Source: Castanea sativa (Eukaryota > Streptophyta > Magnoliopsida > Fagales > Fagaceae). From it: a stretch of 64,000 nt of DNA. The translations under genes were made by a program, and so were the position numbers. The notes under the pieces were generated by a model. The model was given only the letters and a program-made list of their open reading frames with translations, was not told where the DNA came from and ran no database searches. The DNA lies in the NCBI RefSeq assembly GCF_040712315.1, contig NC_134015.1:51747464-51811463 (forward strand), read 5' to 3'. Each line of letters opens with the position of its first letter. Within the stretch, counting starts at the first letter, position 1. This document shows positions 1-10,902 of this stretch, one piece after another.

Positions 1-703
1 GTGCACTAACTGAAATAATTGATGCCACGCACCAGAGTAAGCTAAAGGGGATCCATACATTACATGCCCACTTTTTTTTTTTAGCTCCAAAATTAGGTGT
101 ATGATCTGAAATTTTTCGACATTATGAGTATCAAAAATATTACTATAGTATGTTATATGACACGAGAAACTTCACATTTTGGTTCTTGACTCCAAAAACG
201 AAAGAAATATTGGATGTCGAAATTGGGCTGGGTAATGGGCCCATTGGTAGAAGGGTTTGGGCTAATTTTTGTGTATTCATTTTTTTACATGGACAAAATC
301 AAAATAACTCTAAACTTTGAGGATGTGAATTGTAATTGATAGTAATAGAAACTATTTTTGAATGGTTTTGTATGTTGGGCTTTTGGTCTTAAGACTGGGA
401 AGGCTAATTGCTTTGCTCATAACATTTCCCAATGGGCTTCTACTTTCATTGCTTGGGGGCCCTCTCCCCTCCTCGTGTTCTCTCAATGGGTTTTTGTATG
501 TTGTGTAGGGTTATGGAGAGGCCCCTTGTAGCTCCCAAGACTTTTTTCTTTTTAATTTATGAAAAAACCTTTTGTTTTTCTGGTATTAATAAAAATATAA
601 AATACGTGTCTAGGGTGACGTATGCATGAGTCGAGTTTGAAGATTTTTTCAACCCAACTTGAGTTTGTTGTGTTGAGAAATTCTTAACCCAACCAATCAC
701 ATG
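1..703. other. Intergenic, no gene recognised
   Basis: No coding signal or RNA gene is visible. The sequence is AT-rich with scattered GGGCC/GGCCCA-type words of the kind found in plant LTRs. The short open frames show no family resemblance. The last 90 bases carry ACCCAAC-type words resembling the interior of the hAT MITE that follows, so this may be an older relative or an outer remnant. Confidence 0.4.
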
Positions 704-1307
704 TAGAGATGTGCATAGGTCGGGTTGAGGGAATTTTTTGACCTAACCCACCATAGTGGGTTAAAAAAAATCCAACCCTACACAACCCATCACAGGTATT
801 CAACCCAACCCACACAAATCGAGTTGGGTCAAGTTAAACCCATAGGTTGGACAATTTTTATTATTATTAAATTGAGCAAAATAATATATCTCACTTGCCA
901 CCTAAGTTGATAAACAATATATACATGAACTAATATTTCAACTCAGTTATAAACAAATAAGAAAAAGTGGAGTGAGAGTGGGAGTGGGAGGCAGCAGAGA
1001 GAAACATAAGATTGATAAGGTTTGCGAGGTAATTGAGTTTTATATAGGAAGAGTTAAATAAGGGAAAAAATAAAATAAAATAAAATAAAATATTAATTAT
1101 ATAATATAGTTTTAAATATATAGGAGGGTCGGGTCGGGCGGGTTGTGATTGTTATGACCCAAACCCAATCAAACCCAATCTAACCCAACCCACTATTAAA
1201 AAAACTTCTTTAACCCAACCTAACCCACCTACCCATAAAAACTAACCCAACTCGGCAGGTTAGGTTGGGTCAGTTTTGGGGGTTGGTAGGTTGGCTACAC
1301 ACCCCTA
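704..1307. mobile_element. hAT-type MITE (604 bp)
   Basis: The ends are TAGAGATGTGCA and its imperfect complement ACACACCCCTA. The element is flanked by a perfect 8-bp direct repeat, ATCACATG, at 696-703 and 1308-1315. An 8-bp duplication with TAG/CTA termini is the hAT signature. Both subterminal zones are packed with ACCCAACC/GGTTGGGT words, as expected for clustered transposase-binding sites. There is no transposase frame, so it is non-autonomous. A second hAT with matching ends lies at 42838-44034. Confidence 0.85.
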
Positions 1308-1537
1308 ATCACATGTATAGAAATCAACTCAACCAACATGAGTCCAATTGGGTTGAGTTGGTAGGTTGTGTTTACATGTTTTAGGACAAAGTTTGGTGAT
1401 AAACTTAATTAGTTAGTTGCTCCCACTAAAAAAATTAATATGGCTATATATTTTAAAATTCTAATTGTTAGATTACATGTTCTTTATGTTATTAAAATAC
1501 ATATCAAATTTCATGTCAATTGTATGTTATTTACTAT

Positions 1538-1843
1538 TTGATCATAAACTTATTTTTTTATGCATGATTTTAGACTACAAAATTTTGAAATTTAAATATT
1601 TGATTGATGATATAGCTATTGTTCTTTGATATTCGAGAAATTTTACAAACATGAAGGATATAAGAAAATAAAATGCAATCCAATTGTTCTTTGATCATAA
1701 ACTTATTTTTTTATGCATGATTTTAGACTACAAAATTTTGAAATTTAAATATTTGATTGATGATATAGCTATTGTTCTTTGATATTCGAGAAATTTTACA
1801 AATATGAAGGATATAAGAAAATAAAATGCAGTCCAATTGTGCA
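1538..1843. repeat. Tandem duplication, 153-bp period, two copies
   Basis: The stretch beginning TTGATCATAAACTTA at 1538 is repeated from 1691. Only about two differences are visible over 153 bases (ACAAACATG versus ACAAATATG; GCAATCC versus GCAGTCC). The near identity in otherwise diverged AT-rich DNA points to a recent duplication. No gene is involved. Confidence 0.9.
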
Positions 1844-2119
1844 TCTAATAAAAAGATATTGAATAGAGTTGTAACCTTATATTACAGCCAAGTTGGTAGC
1901 CAAACTTTGTCTCATATTTTATGTCTTGTAAAAAATTAAACTTTCATTAGTTATTTAATCACTTCTTTTTAAAAAATTATCACAAATCATATAGTACATC
2001 TAAATTCTATTACAAATTTCCACATTCATCAAATTCAATTCTTCGAATACGAGAATAAATCAAACTAAAAAAATAAAACAAACTTACATATATGGTGGGT
2101 TAGGTTGGGTTAGATGAGT

Positions 2120-2922
2120 TGTATAAGGACACAATTTGGTTCCTAAGCCCAAAAGGTAATAGGATCTAGGCCTAAAGAGCCCAATACAACGAATTTGTAG
2201 AGAGTGTGTTAAAAAACTAGGCTCTAATGAGTTAGATATCAATTATAGTGGATCCAGATGACAAGAAAGCAAAGATAAACTAGTTTTACCCAAAGAAAAT
2301 CGTCATCGGCCCAATCCAAGGAGATTAGTTCTTGTATATGTTTCTTTTGGATTTGATTACAAGTCTGGTTCCCGTTATTATAGTGTCTTTCCCTCCATTC
2401 CTTGATCCCTCTCCCATAGGGTTTTCTTTCTCTTTTATACTATCTTTCTTCTCTCATCTCCACCCTCCACGTGTAGACCAGGTTGCTAGTGTTGATCCTT
2501 GTCCCATCAACACCTTCTTGAAGTCTTTGGGAGTAGCTGTAAAGTTGAAAATTATCGTTCAGGTATCACTTCCATATTAATACGGCCAAAGAGCTAGCTA
2601 CAGAGCATTCAATGCGGTGGTAGCAACTTTCTCTTAAATATTTCATAGCTTCCCTTTGTCCTGTGCTTTCATGATGTGTATCTTTATCAATAGAATCTCC
2701 CGAAACGTTGCTCTAGATGGCAAACCACACCTTCTGATCTTTGCTTTGCTTAGCGAGGAGGCATTCCTCCTTTGACCACCTTCCTAAAACTTTTCAGTCG
2801 TAGTTTGCTCGTGGAATTATGACTCTTACGTCTTCCCTATCGTTTATTTGTCCTCGAACCACTAAACGTCTTCAGACAATGCCCATGGCCCAATATATAC
2901 TCTTGGGTCCTTTATCCCTACA
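2120..2922 (-). repeat. 3' LTR with adjacent polypurine tract
   Basis: The segment starts TGTATAAGGACAC and ends CCCTACA, so it has TG...CA ends. The minus strand just upstream of the LTR start reads GGGGCTAT preceded by TTTGA, a good polypurine tract (plus-strand 2923-2938). Words shared with the solo LTR at 44269-45018, such as CAATACAACGAATTTGTAGAG-like text next to GGCCT/GGCTC runs, make it a distant member of the same LTR family. Confidence 0.6.
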
Positions 2923-3419
2923 ATAGCCCCTCAAATTTTCCTTTTTTTGCTCCTCGAAAAAGAAAGGGATTTTGATACTTTGATCCCAATTTTGCTCTTC
3001 CCTCACATCATTCCTATCTATGTAGATGTCTTTTCAACCACCTAGAAGCACACTCCTGACGCTTCGACATCCGAAACGCATCTGCAATTAATTCCTTTGG
3101 CTCCATGTTCCCCACATCCTACAATACGATGGGGATCAAACGGCTGGAGATTTTACAGGAATGCAAGCGGGAGTTTTCCCACTCACTATTCTCTTTCATA
3201 TATATATTGCTCAAGAGATTTATCCATCTCACTTTTCGCATTCAAAATTCAAGAGCTAGTCCAAAGAGCGTTTCTTCATTCTCATAAGTAGTTCCTAGCC
3301 ACTTCTTCCTTCTTTCTTCACTTCGGTCCTTCCCATCTTTCTTTTTATTAAGAGTCTGTTCTCTCCTCGGCCCACTTAATTTTATTTCATCTACCTATTC
3401 CCTTCCTTTCCCCTCTCAA

Positions 3420-5394
3420 ATGGGTAGGTTCACCTACTTAGTAGACTCCACCGATAGTATAGAGAGCTTTAAATCTCAATATCGAATCCCACCAGGAGTG
3501 TCCATTAAGTACTGCAAATAAGGAGGATGGCAAACCGAGAGGCAGGAGGGATAAGTAGTGATCCCCATGATTGCCTTCATAGAGAGAGGGGTGAGAATCC
3601 CTATGGGTAGAGTTACTAGGGATTATCTTATAACTCATAGGCTTTCCCTTACTCAGTGCGCCCCCAATATGTTTAGGATTTTAGGTAGCGTAGACACCCT
3701 TAATGAGAACATAGGCTTAAACGTTACCCATCACGATGTCAATTGGGTTTACAACCTTCACCACTTAAAAGGGCAGGGATATTACCTAAAAACTAGGATT
3801 CCTGAGGTTAGGCTCATCTCATGCCTCTCTGAATCCAACAAAGGCATGAACAAAGACTTTCTAATCATTTCAGGGGAGTGGCACGACGGCCTCCACTACC
3901 CAACAAGAGAGGGGATACTAGGTGAGATTTTTAGGTCTAGGTTTATTACTTTGAAGTCACCCTTTTTTCCCTCTGACATATTTTGTACCCATTTTTCTTC
4001 GTTTGTGTTTGTAATTGAATTTTTCTTTGATCTGTGCCTTTTTTTTTACAATGTTTCTTTTGTTTTCCTAATGGTTTTGCAGATAAGCACGCTACCGTTC
4101 CGAATTTTAATCTTGTCAACTAGCCAGACCAAGACAAAGTATTTAAAGCTGAGGTTTTCGTTCACAGTGACGGTTAGTTAAGAGCGGCTCACCTCGTCCT
4201 CGGTTACAACCCCCTTTCGTCTAGTTTCTAGGCGCCAAAGTGTATGATCAAGGTGAAAGACCTGCGCTTGCACCTAATAAACGTTGCCACCCCAGGTTTC
4301 CTCAATCCAGGCCCTACTCTTGAAAGGGTACTTAAAGTGACCTTGCTGCTCCAGTATACAGTCGAGGAACCCACCCTTTCCCAACTTGCTATCAAAGAAG
4401 AGGAAAAGGAAGAGATAGTTGAAGTCTCGAATTTTGGAGATGACTTCAAAGTTTTCAACCAGCCCCAATCTCCAGAGCCTCAAGTCGACGACTCTAGCCA
4501 CCTTCCTCTAGCCCAAGTAAGCAGAATCCAAGAAGATACAAGCGTTCCCAAAGCAATGGGGATACAGCGCAAGCCCAGGGTTAGTCTTCTAAAGATCATG
4601 GAGTCTCAAACAGGGGGCAAGGCACCCGAGGTGGCCGGTCAAGCTAAACACCCCTCTCTTCCCACTCCTCATGACCCTCAACCCGAACCTACAGACAAGA
4701 AGAAAAAACCGGAGCAGAAGGGGAAGGATGTGATGGAGAAGGGTCGAGGTGTCCCTCCCAAAGAGAATGAGCCTCAAAGAGGGGCCAAGGTAGCCAAGAT
4801 TACCTAAACGAGGTCCTCCAGCGATGGGGCACCTAGGGACAAGGGACATGACCTTCACACCAAGGTTCCAAACTGGAGTTCCCCCCTGGTGTTAGACAGA
4901 TTCCCTCTCCCTACGAACTCCTCAATAAAGGACTTCCAGTAGGGGAAGGCCGGGTATGTAGCAGACGCCGTAGAGCAGGCCTTATTACTACCCGACGACA
5001 GGGTCGATCTGAGGACCATGAAGAGACACGAGGTGTTTCTGGGTCCGAAGAAAGACTTCGCCATGGTAAGTCTTTTAAGCTGAGCCCCCTCTCTCTTTGC
5101 TATTTTATTATTATTTGTATACTTATATTATTTTTATTGTTTACTTTTGCCTTTGCTCATGGCTACATTTCCTTTGCAGGCTGTTCAAGCTACTTTTAGG
5201 GCTGAGGAGTTGGTGAATATCACTCACCAACAAATGAAGGACGAGGAGGGCAGGCACATTGCTACTATTGAGGCCTTTAACGTGGCCGAGAAGAGGGTCA
5301 AAGAGCTAAACACCAAGCTCATCGAGGCCGAGAGGGAGAAAAAGAGCATTGAGGCTACTTTGGAAGGGGCAAAAAGGCAGTTAGGTAAGTTGGG
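3420..5394 (+). pseudogene. Antisense accessory ORF of Tat-type Ty3 element (Transposase_28-like plus coiled coil), broken
   Basis: An ATG at 3420 opens a frame beginning MGRFTYLVDS. Exon 1 runs to about 3921. Its second half (CAPNMFRILGS, then CLSESNKGMNKDFLIISGEW) resembles the plant 'putative gypsy type transposon' domain (Pfam Transposase_28). A donor at 3922 and acceptor at 4082 join phase-1 ends. Exon 2 (4083-5064) stays in one frame: a conserved N-terminal block, then a Lys/Pro/Glu-rich linker. A donor GTAAGT at 5065 and acceptor TTTGCAG at 5179 join phase 0 to a Glu/Lys/Ala-rich coiled coil (AVQATFRAEELV onward). In-frame stops lie near 3519, 3570, 4121, about 4175, about 4229, 4805 and about 4940. 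In exon 2, four of five are TAG where Gln would fit, consistent with C-to-T decay of CAG. The function is unknown. The gene is non-functional as it stands. Confidence 0.6.
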
Positions 5395-5455
5395 TGAGTT
5401 TACCCAATGCCTTATGATTAGGGTTGTTTTAGGGGTAAGTTTACCCAATGCATAA

Positions 5456-6942
5456 GGTTAACACCCGTATCTTCTTTGTTTACTTTATACATCAAGAAAG
5501 TTGAAATTGTGCTAAAATGGTATGTTTTATCTCCTCAAAATGGGCATTTATTACAAGAGTATTAAAATAATTTCCATTTGATTTACGCTAGGTAATCAAA
5601 ATAATTTTGGTATTTATCAGTGTTTCTACAGTCATTAAAAAGAATCATTTTCAATATAATTCATTATTTACCAAAACATCTACACAACGATTATAGACAT
5701 GCTCACATGCCATAACTCAAACTTGTCTCCTTTTGTAAATACAATAGCATTTGCATTTACTCTGAAATTGAATTCCAAATACATGAGGCCCAGGGGCCTA
5801 GCTCTACAAATAGCCAACCCATCACTAGCCCAAAGTGTTGAACTCAAAATGGAATAACCTATTTTCTTGTAGAAACCTTTCATCTGATTGTGTAAAGTTG
5901 TAATTTACAACTATATTTAATATTGACTTTATTCCATGATAAAAAGTGTTGTAATTGCATTAATTTTGTTCCTTGTATTTTGTGGGATTTTATTGTATTA
6001 GGTTTAGTATTAAGTTGGTGAAGAATCGAGCATGTATTGGATGAACAAATGGATTTCGCAAGTGTCTCGTGAAAAGCATATGCTGGAAGCTGAAGAGTCA
6101 TGCTAGGCTATTGATTTCGTGAGCGTCTCGTGGATAAGGCCTTCCCGCGAAATACTCGCGAAACGTTCTACTTGGAGGATTTTAAGTGTGACTTTCCTAC
6201 CCTTCAACCATACTATATATATACCCTCATTACCTACAAAAGTATCAGAGACCATTTAGAGAGAAAAACTCTAGATAGGTTTTCTACAACACAACACACC
6301 CATCTTTTAGAGGGAGAGCTACTCATCTTTTGTGAGAAATCATTTTAGCCTCTTCACCTTCCCTCTCCCATTGTCATACCTTGAGAGGAGATTTGTACCC
6401 AAATACAACTCATACCTATTCAGAGTGTAGAGAGTGTTTTGGAACTTGAGATGCATTAGGGATTTTCCAAAAGAAGCCGGTGAGGCTTGGCGGATGCAAT
6501 TGAGCATATTATGAAATCCAAAAAGCTAGAAAAGACATGACTCCAAGAAGTCCGTTGGTAGCAGGAACTTAGAGGGCTCAAGTACATTGCGTAGACTAGG
6601 CTTGGAGGGTCTTTTGTTATTCGTGTACTCCAACACATCTTGATGGTATCTTGTATTTGCATCTCTCTTTTCTTACTCTTGTGCTTTACTTTTATTGTTT
6701 GTTGTTCCTGTTTATACACTAGAGTAGTTATCGGTTCATTGCGCACATTTACTCTTGCTCCGCACTTTGATTAAGTAAGAGTAAAAGCAACCTAGCCGTA
6801 ATTTAATTTTTGAGTTCTAAATAAGCTCATGTGTTTTACCACAAATCCAAGCTTTCAAATTGCAACCTAAATCATGAATAGTGAATAAGTAGAGTCTCAC
6901 TGACAACTTTAACCATATAAATGGTGATAAATTTTAAAAATT
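5456..6942. other. Unidentified repeat-like DNA, possible LTR
   Basis: No protein family is recognised. Between about 5880 and 6800 the layout resembles a plant LTR: a TATATATATA box at 6214-6223, followed by a 5'-leader-like pyrimidine-rich stretch, and GC-richer CTCGCGAAA/CTCGTGGAT words upstream. I could not find a partner LTR, primer-binding site or polypurine tract, so the assignment stays open. The short frames here have no support. Confidence 0.3.
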
Positions 6943-7876
6943 GAGTAAATTTTGCTTACATATCTTGAAGTTTGGACTAATTCCAATTACATTCGACACA
7001 TTTTAAAATCAACCAAATTAATCCCTAAATACAACTTGGTCCCTAAACATCTTTAACCCTCCATTAGTTTCTCTCTCCTCTTTTTGTGACTCTCTCCTCT
7101 TGTGTTCCTCTTCTCTTCTCTCTCTCTCTCTCTCTCTCCTCAAGTCAATTACAACCACCACCACAACCAACTAACAACCCAATTTTACCCACCCAAATCC
7201 TCCAACAAAAACCCATAGCAAACCAACACTAACCCCACTGCAAATGCACACCATATTGGAACCCACCATTACCATTGAAAACCATCATCACCAACAAAAC
7301 TCAGCCAAAACCACAACAACAAAACCCAAATCCAAAAAACCATAGCAAACCCACCACCACATCGGAACCCACAACCACCCCCACTGAAAATCCACCCTAG
7401 ATCGGAACCCATCCCCACCACTGAAAACCACCCCACCAACCACAAAACACAACCAACCCCATAATAATGAAACTCAAACCCAAAAAATCTAAAAAAACTC
7501 ATGGCAAACCCACCACCACCACCACCACCACCACATCAAAACCCATAACCACCCCACTGCAAATTCACCCCAGATTGAAACCCATCACCACTAGCCACAA
7601 AACCCAAATAAATAAATAAATAAAAATTAAAAAACTCAAAAACCCATAACAAGCCACACCACTTCCGTTGCCTGAGAGAAGAAAGAGACATGAAAGGGTG
7701 AGTCAGAGAGAGAGAGAGAGAGAGAAACATTTAATAAAGAAAAAGAAAAATGAGTAATAGAGGGTTAACGGGGTTGGAGATTAAATTGTCTTTAAAGACC
7801 AAATTGGTCAATTTTGAAATGTCTAGCACCTGGTTAATATTGGCCCAAACCTCAGGGTATGTTAATGAAATTTACC
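6943..7876. mobile_element. Small Mutator-like element (934 bp)
   Basis: The left end GAGTAAATTTTGCTTACAT and the right end, whose complement reads GGTAAATTTCATTAACAT, are long terminal inverted repeats. They remain alignable for about 120 bases with moderate divergence. Flanking 9-mers TTAAAAATT (6934-6942) and TTAAATATT (7877-7885) match at 8 of 9 positions, the MULE duplication length. The interior is a (CT)n tract plus C/A-rich ACCACC text. Open frames through it on either strand are low-complexity and not believable as genes. Confidence 0.75.
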
Positions 7877-8738
7877 TTAAATATTCAGTAAGAACATCAA
7901 GATGCAAAAAAAAAATTCAACTTGAACTCAATTTTGCAAATATGAACCAAAGTATGTATTTCCAGATGAAAAACTAAGCAAATTCACATAGTATCCACTG
8001 AATAATCTTGAATAAGAGGAACATTCCTAATTCCTAAACTGGGAAAAAAAGGGAAGGAGGCTTTCAATATATAGAAAAATTTTGTGGTGGCATTATGAAA
8101 ATGGGATACAAAAAGGGGGCTTGTGAATTTATGGAGCTTAATTTGAACCATCCTGATACGCTAAACTGTGTAGATCTCTAAGTGGAGAATATTACATTTA
8201 GCTACGATATGGTTTTGTAGCTCATATGCTTAAAGGTGAGGAAGAATATAAGCTAAGCCAAACACACGAATAAGCTGTGGTGATCTTGTTGTGGAAATTG
8301 ACACATAATGCCCTTCCTACTCATAGAATTTGTTTATAAAAAAAACAACGAGGCAAAAACTAAAAACCCATGTATTGTGCAATGAGGATGATGAAGACAT
8401 CAATAATTTAATGTTTCACTGTAATTTGGCAAGGGCAGTTTGGCTTGCATCCAACCTTACTTTAAGGACAAGTCTTCTATGGTTAGATGTCATAAACTAA
8501 TGGTTGGAAACCTTGTTACATGCAGTAGAGCAACCTTATGGACCAATTGACGACAATGCAATTATCATTATTGCAACAACTCTTTCGTCCATATGGAAGC
8601 ATGGAAACCAAATTTCATTTTAAGGAACACCTATATCTGCTAAAATAGTGGTAAACTCTTTTAAAAATTTTAATTTGCAGGTATGCTAGTAAAGAGCTTA
8701 TGGGAGACAAAAGAAGCAATGCAAATCCAAACTTGATT

Positions 8739-8837
8739 GGCCAGTTTGGATTGAGAGGGAAGGAGAGGGAGTAAAATAGAGTTCGCTAATCTCCGGCTAA
8801 CTCTACTCTACTCTACTCCCTCAATCCAAACTGACCC
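8739..8837. mobile_element. Short MITE (~99 bp)
   Basis: The left end GGCCAGTTTGGATTGAG is mirrored by the right end CTCAATCCAAACTGACCC, so the unit is nearly all inverted repeat with GAGTA-type repeats inside. The target duplication is not clear, so the superfamily is unassigned. Confidence 0.6.
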
Positions 8838-9063
8838 TATGGGTCTGAAATAGAAAGTCAAGGTTGTAGCTGGATGATTTTAACAAGGCAAATGGAAGAA
8901 AACTATGGTAATAGCTTTTGTAGCAAAGTCAACATTGGGGGTAAGAGTATTTGCTAGGTGTCATTACATAAGTTTACAAGGAAAACAAGCTGTTAGATGG
9001 CATGCAATCAGAAAAGTCGTAATGAAAGCAAGACAATTGAGCTTCAGGTCTGCTGACATATTA

Positions 9064-9764
9064 GAGCATCTCCAATGGTATAGCTAAAGGCAAAATATTG
9101 TCTATAATAGAGAATGAGACTATAAAAATGGTCTCCAATGGATTCTCTATACCTGGATTTTTTTTTTTTTTTTTTTTTTTTTTGCTGATGAACAGTAGCT
9201 CATCAAATTTGATGGGCTACTGTACATTAGCAATCCCATTTCTGGGATTAAAAAATTACACCGGTCCTTTATTATATCAATTCTTTCTCTCTCCCCCACA
9301 TTTTTTTTTCTCTCATTCTTTCTGTTGCTTCTTTTTTTCTCTCATTCTCTCCCAAAACAATTCTTGCTCTCATAAAATTGATATAATTTAAACAACAACT
9401 CTAAAATTAAAACAACAACAATAGTAGATCAACAATAGAAAAGAAAAAAAAATTAGAACAACAATAAAAGATCAAGAAAAAAAAGAAGCCGATCTGAATC
9501 ATTCTCTTTGTTTCTCACATAATCCAAACACAAAACAAAATCCAATTCTTAAAATAAAATTGAATCAGAACAAACAAATATGAAAGGAAAAAAAAAAGAA
9601 AAAAAAAAGAACAAGCCTATCTGACCCAACCTGGTGGTGGGGAGGAGGATGAGCGACGGTGGGACGGCGGACGTGGTAGTGTTGCATGGTGAACGTCAAT
9701 CTCCACCGGCTTTGTCCTTTCAGCGACCTAGATCTCCACCGGCGGTGGGGCGGCGGACGAGCAG

Positions 9765-9807
<43 letters not shown>

Positions 9808-10354
9808 GTGCTAAAATGTTCTTGAGGTGAAAAAGAAAATAAAAGAAGTGGGGATAGAGATAGGAATTGTGTGGAGGAGAAAAACAAGAAAAGAAAAAAG
9901 AAATGAAACGTGTATAGATGAAAATGAAATGAAAGAAAGAAAAATAATATAAAAAATAAAAATCCTAAATGAAAAATACTACCACAATATTTTCACAATA
10001 AATTTTAAATAATAGATTGTTATTAGTTAATATTGGCAAGTAAAAAAATAATTTCAGTGGTGAGTTCAAATTAGAACTAGTAATAACTTTCCACATAAAT
10101 TTTTTTGTGAAAATATTGCTGAAAATGTTGTGAACATAACACTTCTCATTGAAAAATATAGTTGTTAAAAAAAGAATAAATGATGATTAAAAAAAGAATA
10201 AACAATAAATGAATAAATAATATTTAAATGAGATAGATAATGGGATAGATAATCTGTTGGAAAGTATATTTGAAAAAATGGGTAATTAATAGCTAAATAT
10301 CATTGTTCATTCTCCAAACAATACAAAAATTTGAAGAATCTACTGAAGATGCTC
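9064..10354. mobile_element. Non-autonomous PIF/Harbinger-type element (1.29 kb)
   Basis: The ends GAGCATCTCCAATGG and (complement) GAGCATCTTCAGTAG are inverted repeats, flanked by TTA at 9061-9063 and TTA at 10355-10357. The 3-bp TWA duplication is typical of PIF/Harbinger. The element contains a ~23-bp T tract near 9160, a long (CT)n microsatellite (about 9769-9803) and a short GC-rich patch (about 9640-9760) whose frame has no family resemblance. No transposase is present. Confidence 0.7.
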
Positions 10355-10650
10355 TTAGTTGGAGACAAAGAAATAAAGTTAATGCACAACAGAGTGAAGA
10401 AAATGGAAGGTTGAGACTCTGCTCTATGACATCAGATGCTTCCGTCTCAAGAGACTAAAGCTATTTTTCATGCTGTCCATCCAAGAATTTTCAAAGAAAC
10501 AAGGCAACTAGCAACACAAAGCTTCAAAGACAACGGATAGCTTTTGGTTTAGTAATTCTTTTGGAACTTGATTATCATGTTATTTTATGATCTTTAAAAA
10601 AAATAAAAAATAAAAAATCATGAGATATGCTATCTAATTGACTCCCTCAA

Positions 10651-10902
10651 AACTTTTCAAGTTCTTAAAGTTAAACTAAATGTTAATTTTGAAACTGTCT
10701 GCATGCCTCCAATGCAATTTCTTGATAATCTTAAAAACTGCACAAGTTTAGACAAGATAATAATGCATTAGACATAATCCATAGAACCTAGTTAAAATAA
10801 AATTACTGCGAACATAAACAACACTGTCTAGATAATAAAATTACCTACACTGCTAACACAAACAACACTGTCTAGCTAAACAGAGAATTAAAAATAAATC
10901 AA
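10651..10902. other. Intergenic
   Basis: AT-rich DNA between the LINE remnant and the end of the DUF2828-like remnant. It contains a short direct repeat (AACAACACTGTCTAG at about 10820 and 10861). Otherwise I see nothing here. Confidence 0.4.

Larger units (their letters stand above)
2120..5455 (-). mobile_element. Truncated Tat-type Ty3 retroelement (3' LTR and antisense-ORF region)
   Basis: This is the 3' end of a minus-strand Ty3 element. Read on the plus strand it shows a 3' LTR (2120-2922), the complement of a polypurine tract, a ~480-bp spacer, and then a spliced ORF on the plus strand, antisense to the element. The same order (pol, repeats, antisense ORF) is seen in the plus-strand element at 55800-64000, which supports assignment to the dual-RNase-H Tat group. 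No gag, RT or integrase remains. The element stops without a recognisable boundary shortly after 5455, so it was truncated by deletion or by an unseen insertion. Confidence 0.6.
8200..10650 (+). pseudogene. L1-type LINE C-terminal remnant (zf-RVT and RNase H zones), interrupted
   Basis: Broken frames from about 8230 read LLWKLTHNALPTH and then CNEDDEDINNLMFHCNLAR. These match the zinc-binding domain following reverse transcriptase in plant L1-like elements (zf-RVT). The reading continues as WLASNLTLRTS. Around 8905-9060 (VIAFVAKSTLGVRVFARC...) lies material compatible with a decayed RNase H-like tail. Many stops and frameshifts are present. A ~99-bp MITE (8739-8837) and a 1.3-kb Harbinger-type element (9064-10354) sit inside. 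The 10355-10650 part resumes the flank and ends near an A-rich tract at 10590-10620. Confidence 0.55.

Noticed and set aside
1068..1096. TAAAATAAAATAAAA run considered as a regulatory or origin-like element
   Set aside because: Simple AT repeat inside the hAT MITE, with no further support.
5880..6800. LTR of a further retroelement
   Set aside because: The TATA box and leader-like text are suggestive, but no primer-binding site, polypurine tract, partner LTR or target duplication was found. Kept only as an unidentified region.
7269..7730. Phe/Gly/Trp-rich minus-strand frames
   Set aside because: Products of low-complexity CCACCA/AAACCC sequence in a small MULE. No domain and no plausible start context.
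9771..9803. (CT)n tract considered as a promoter GAGA-type element
   Set aside because: It lies inside a non-autonomous transposon with no downstream gene. It is best treated as a microsatellite.
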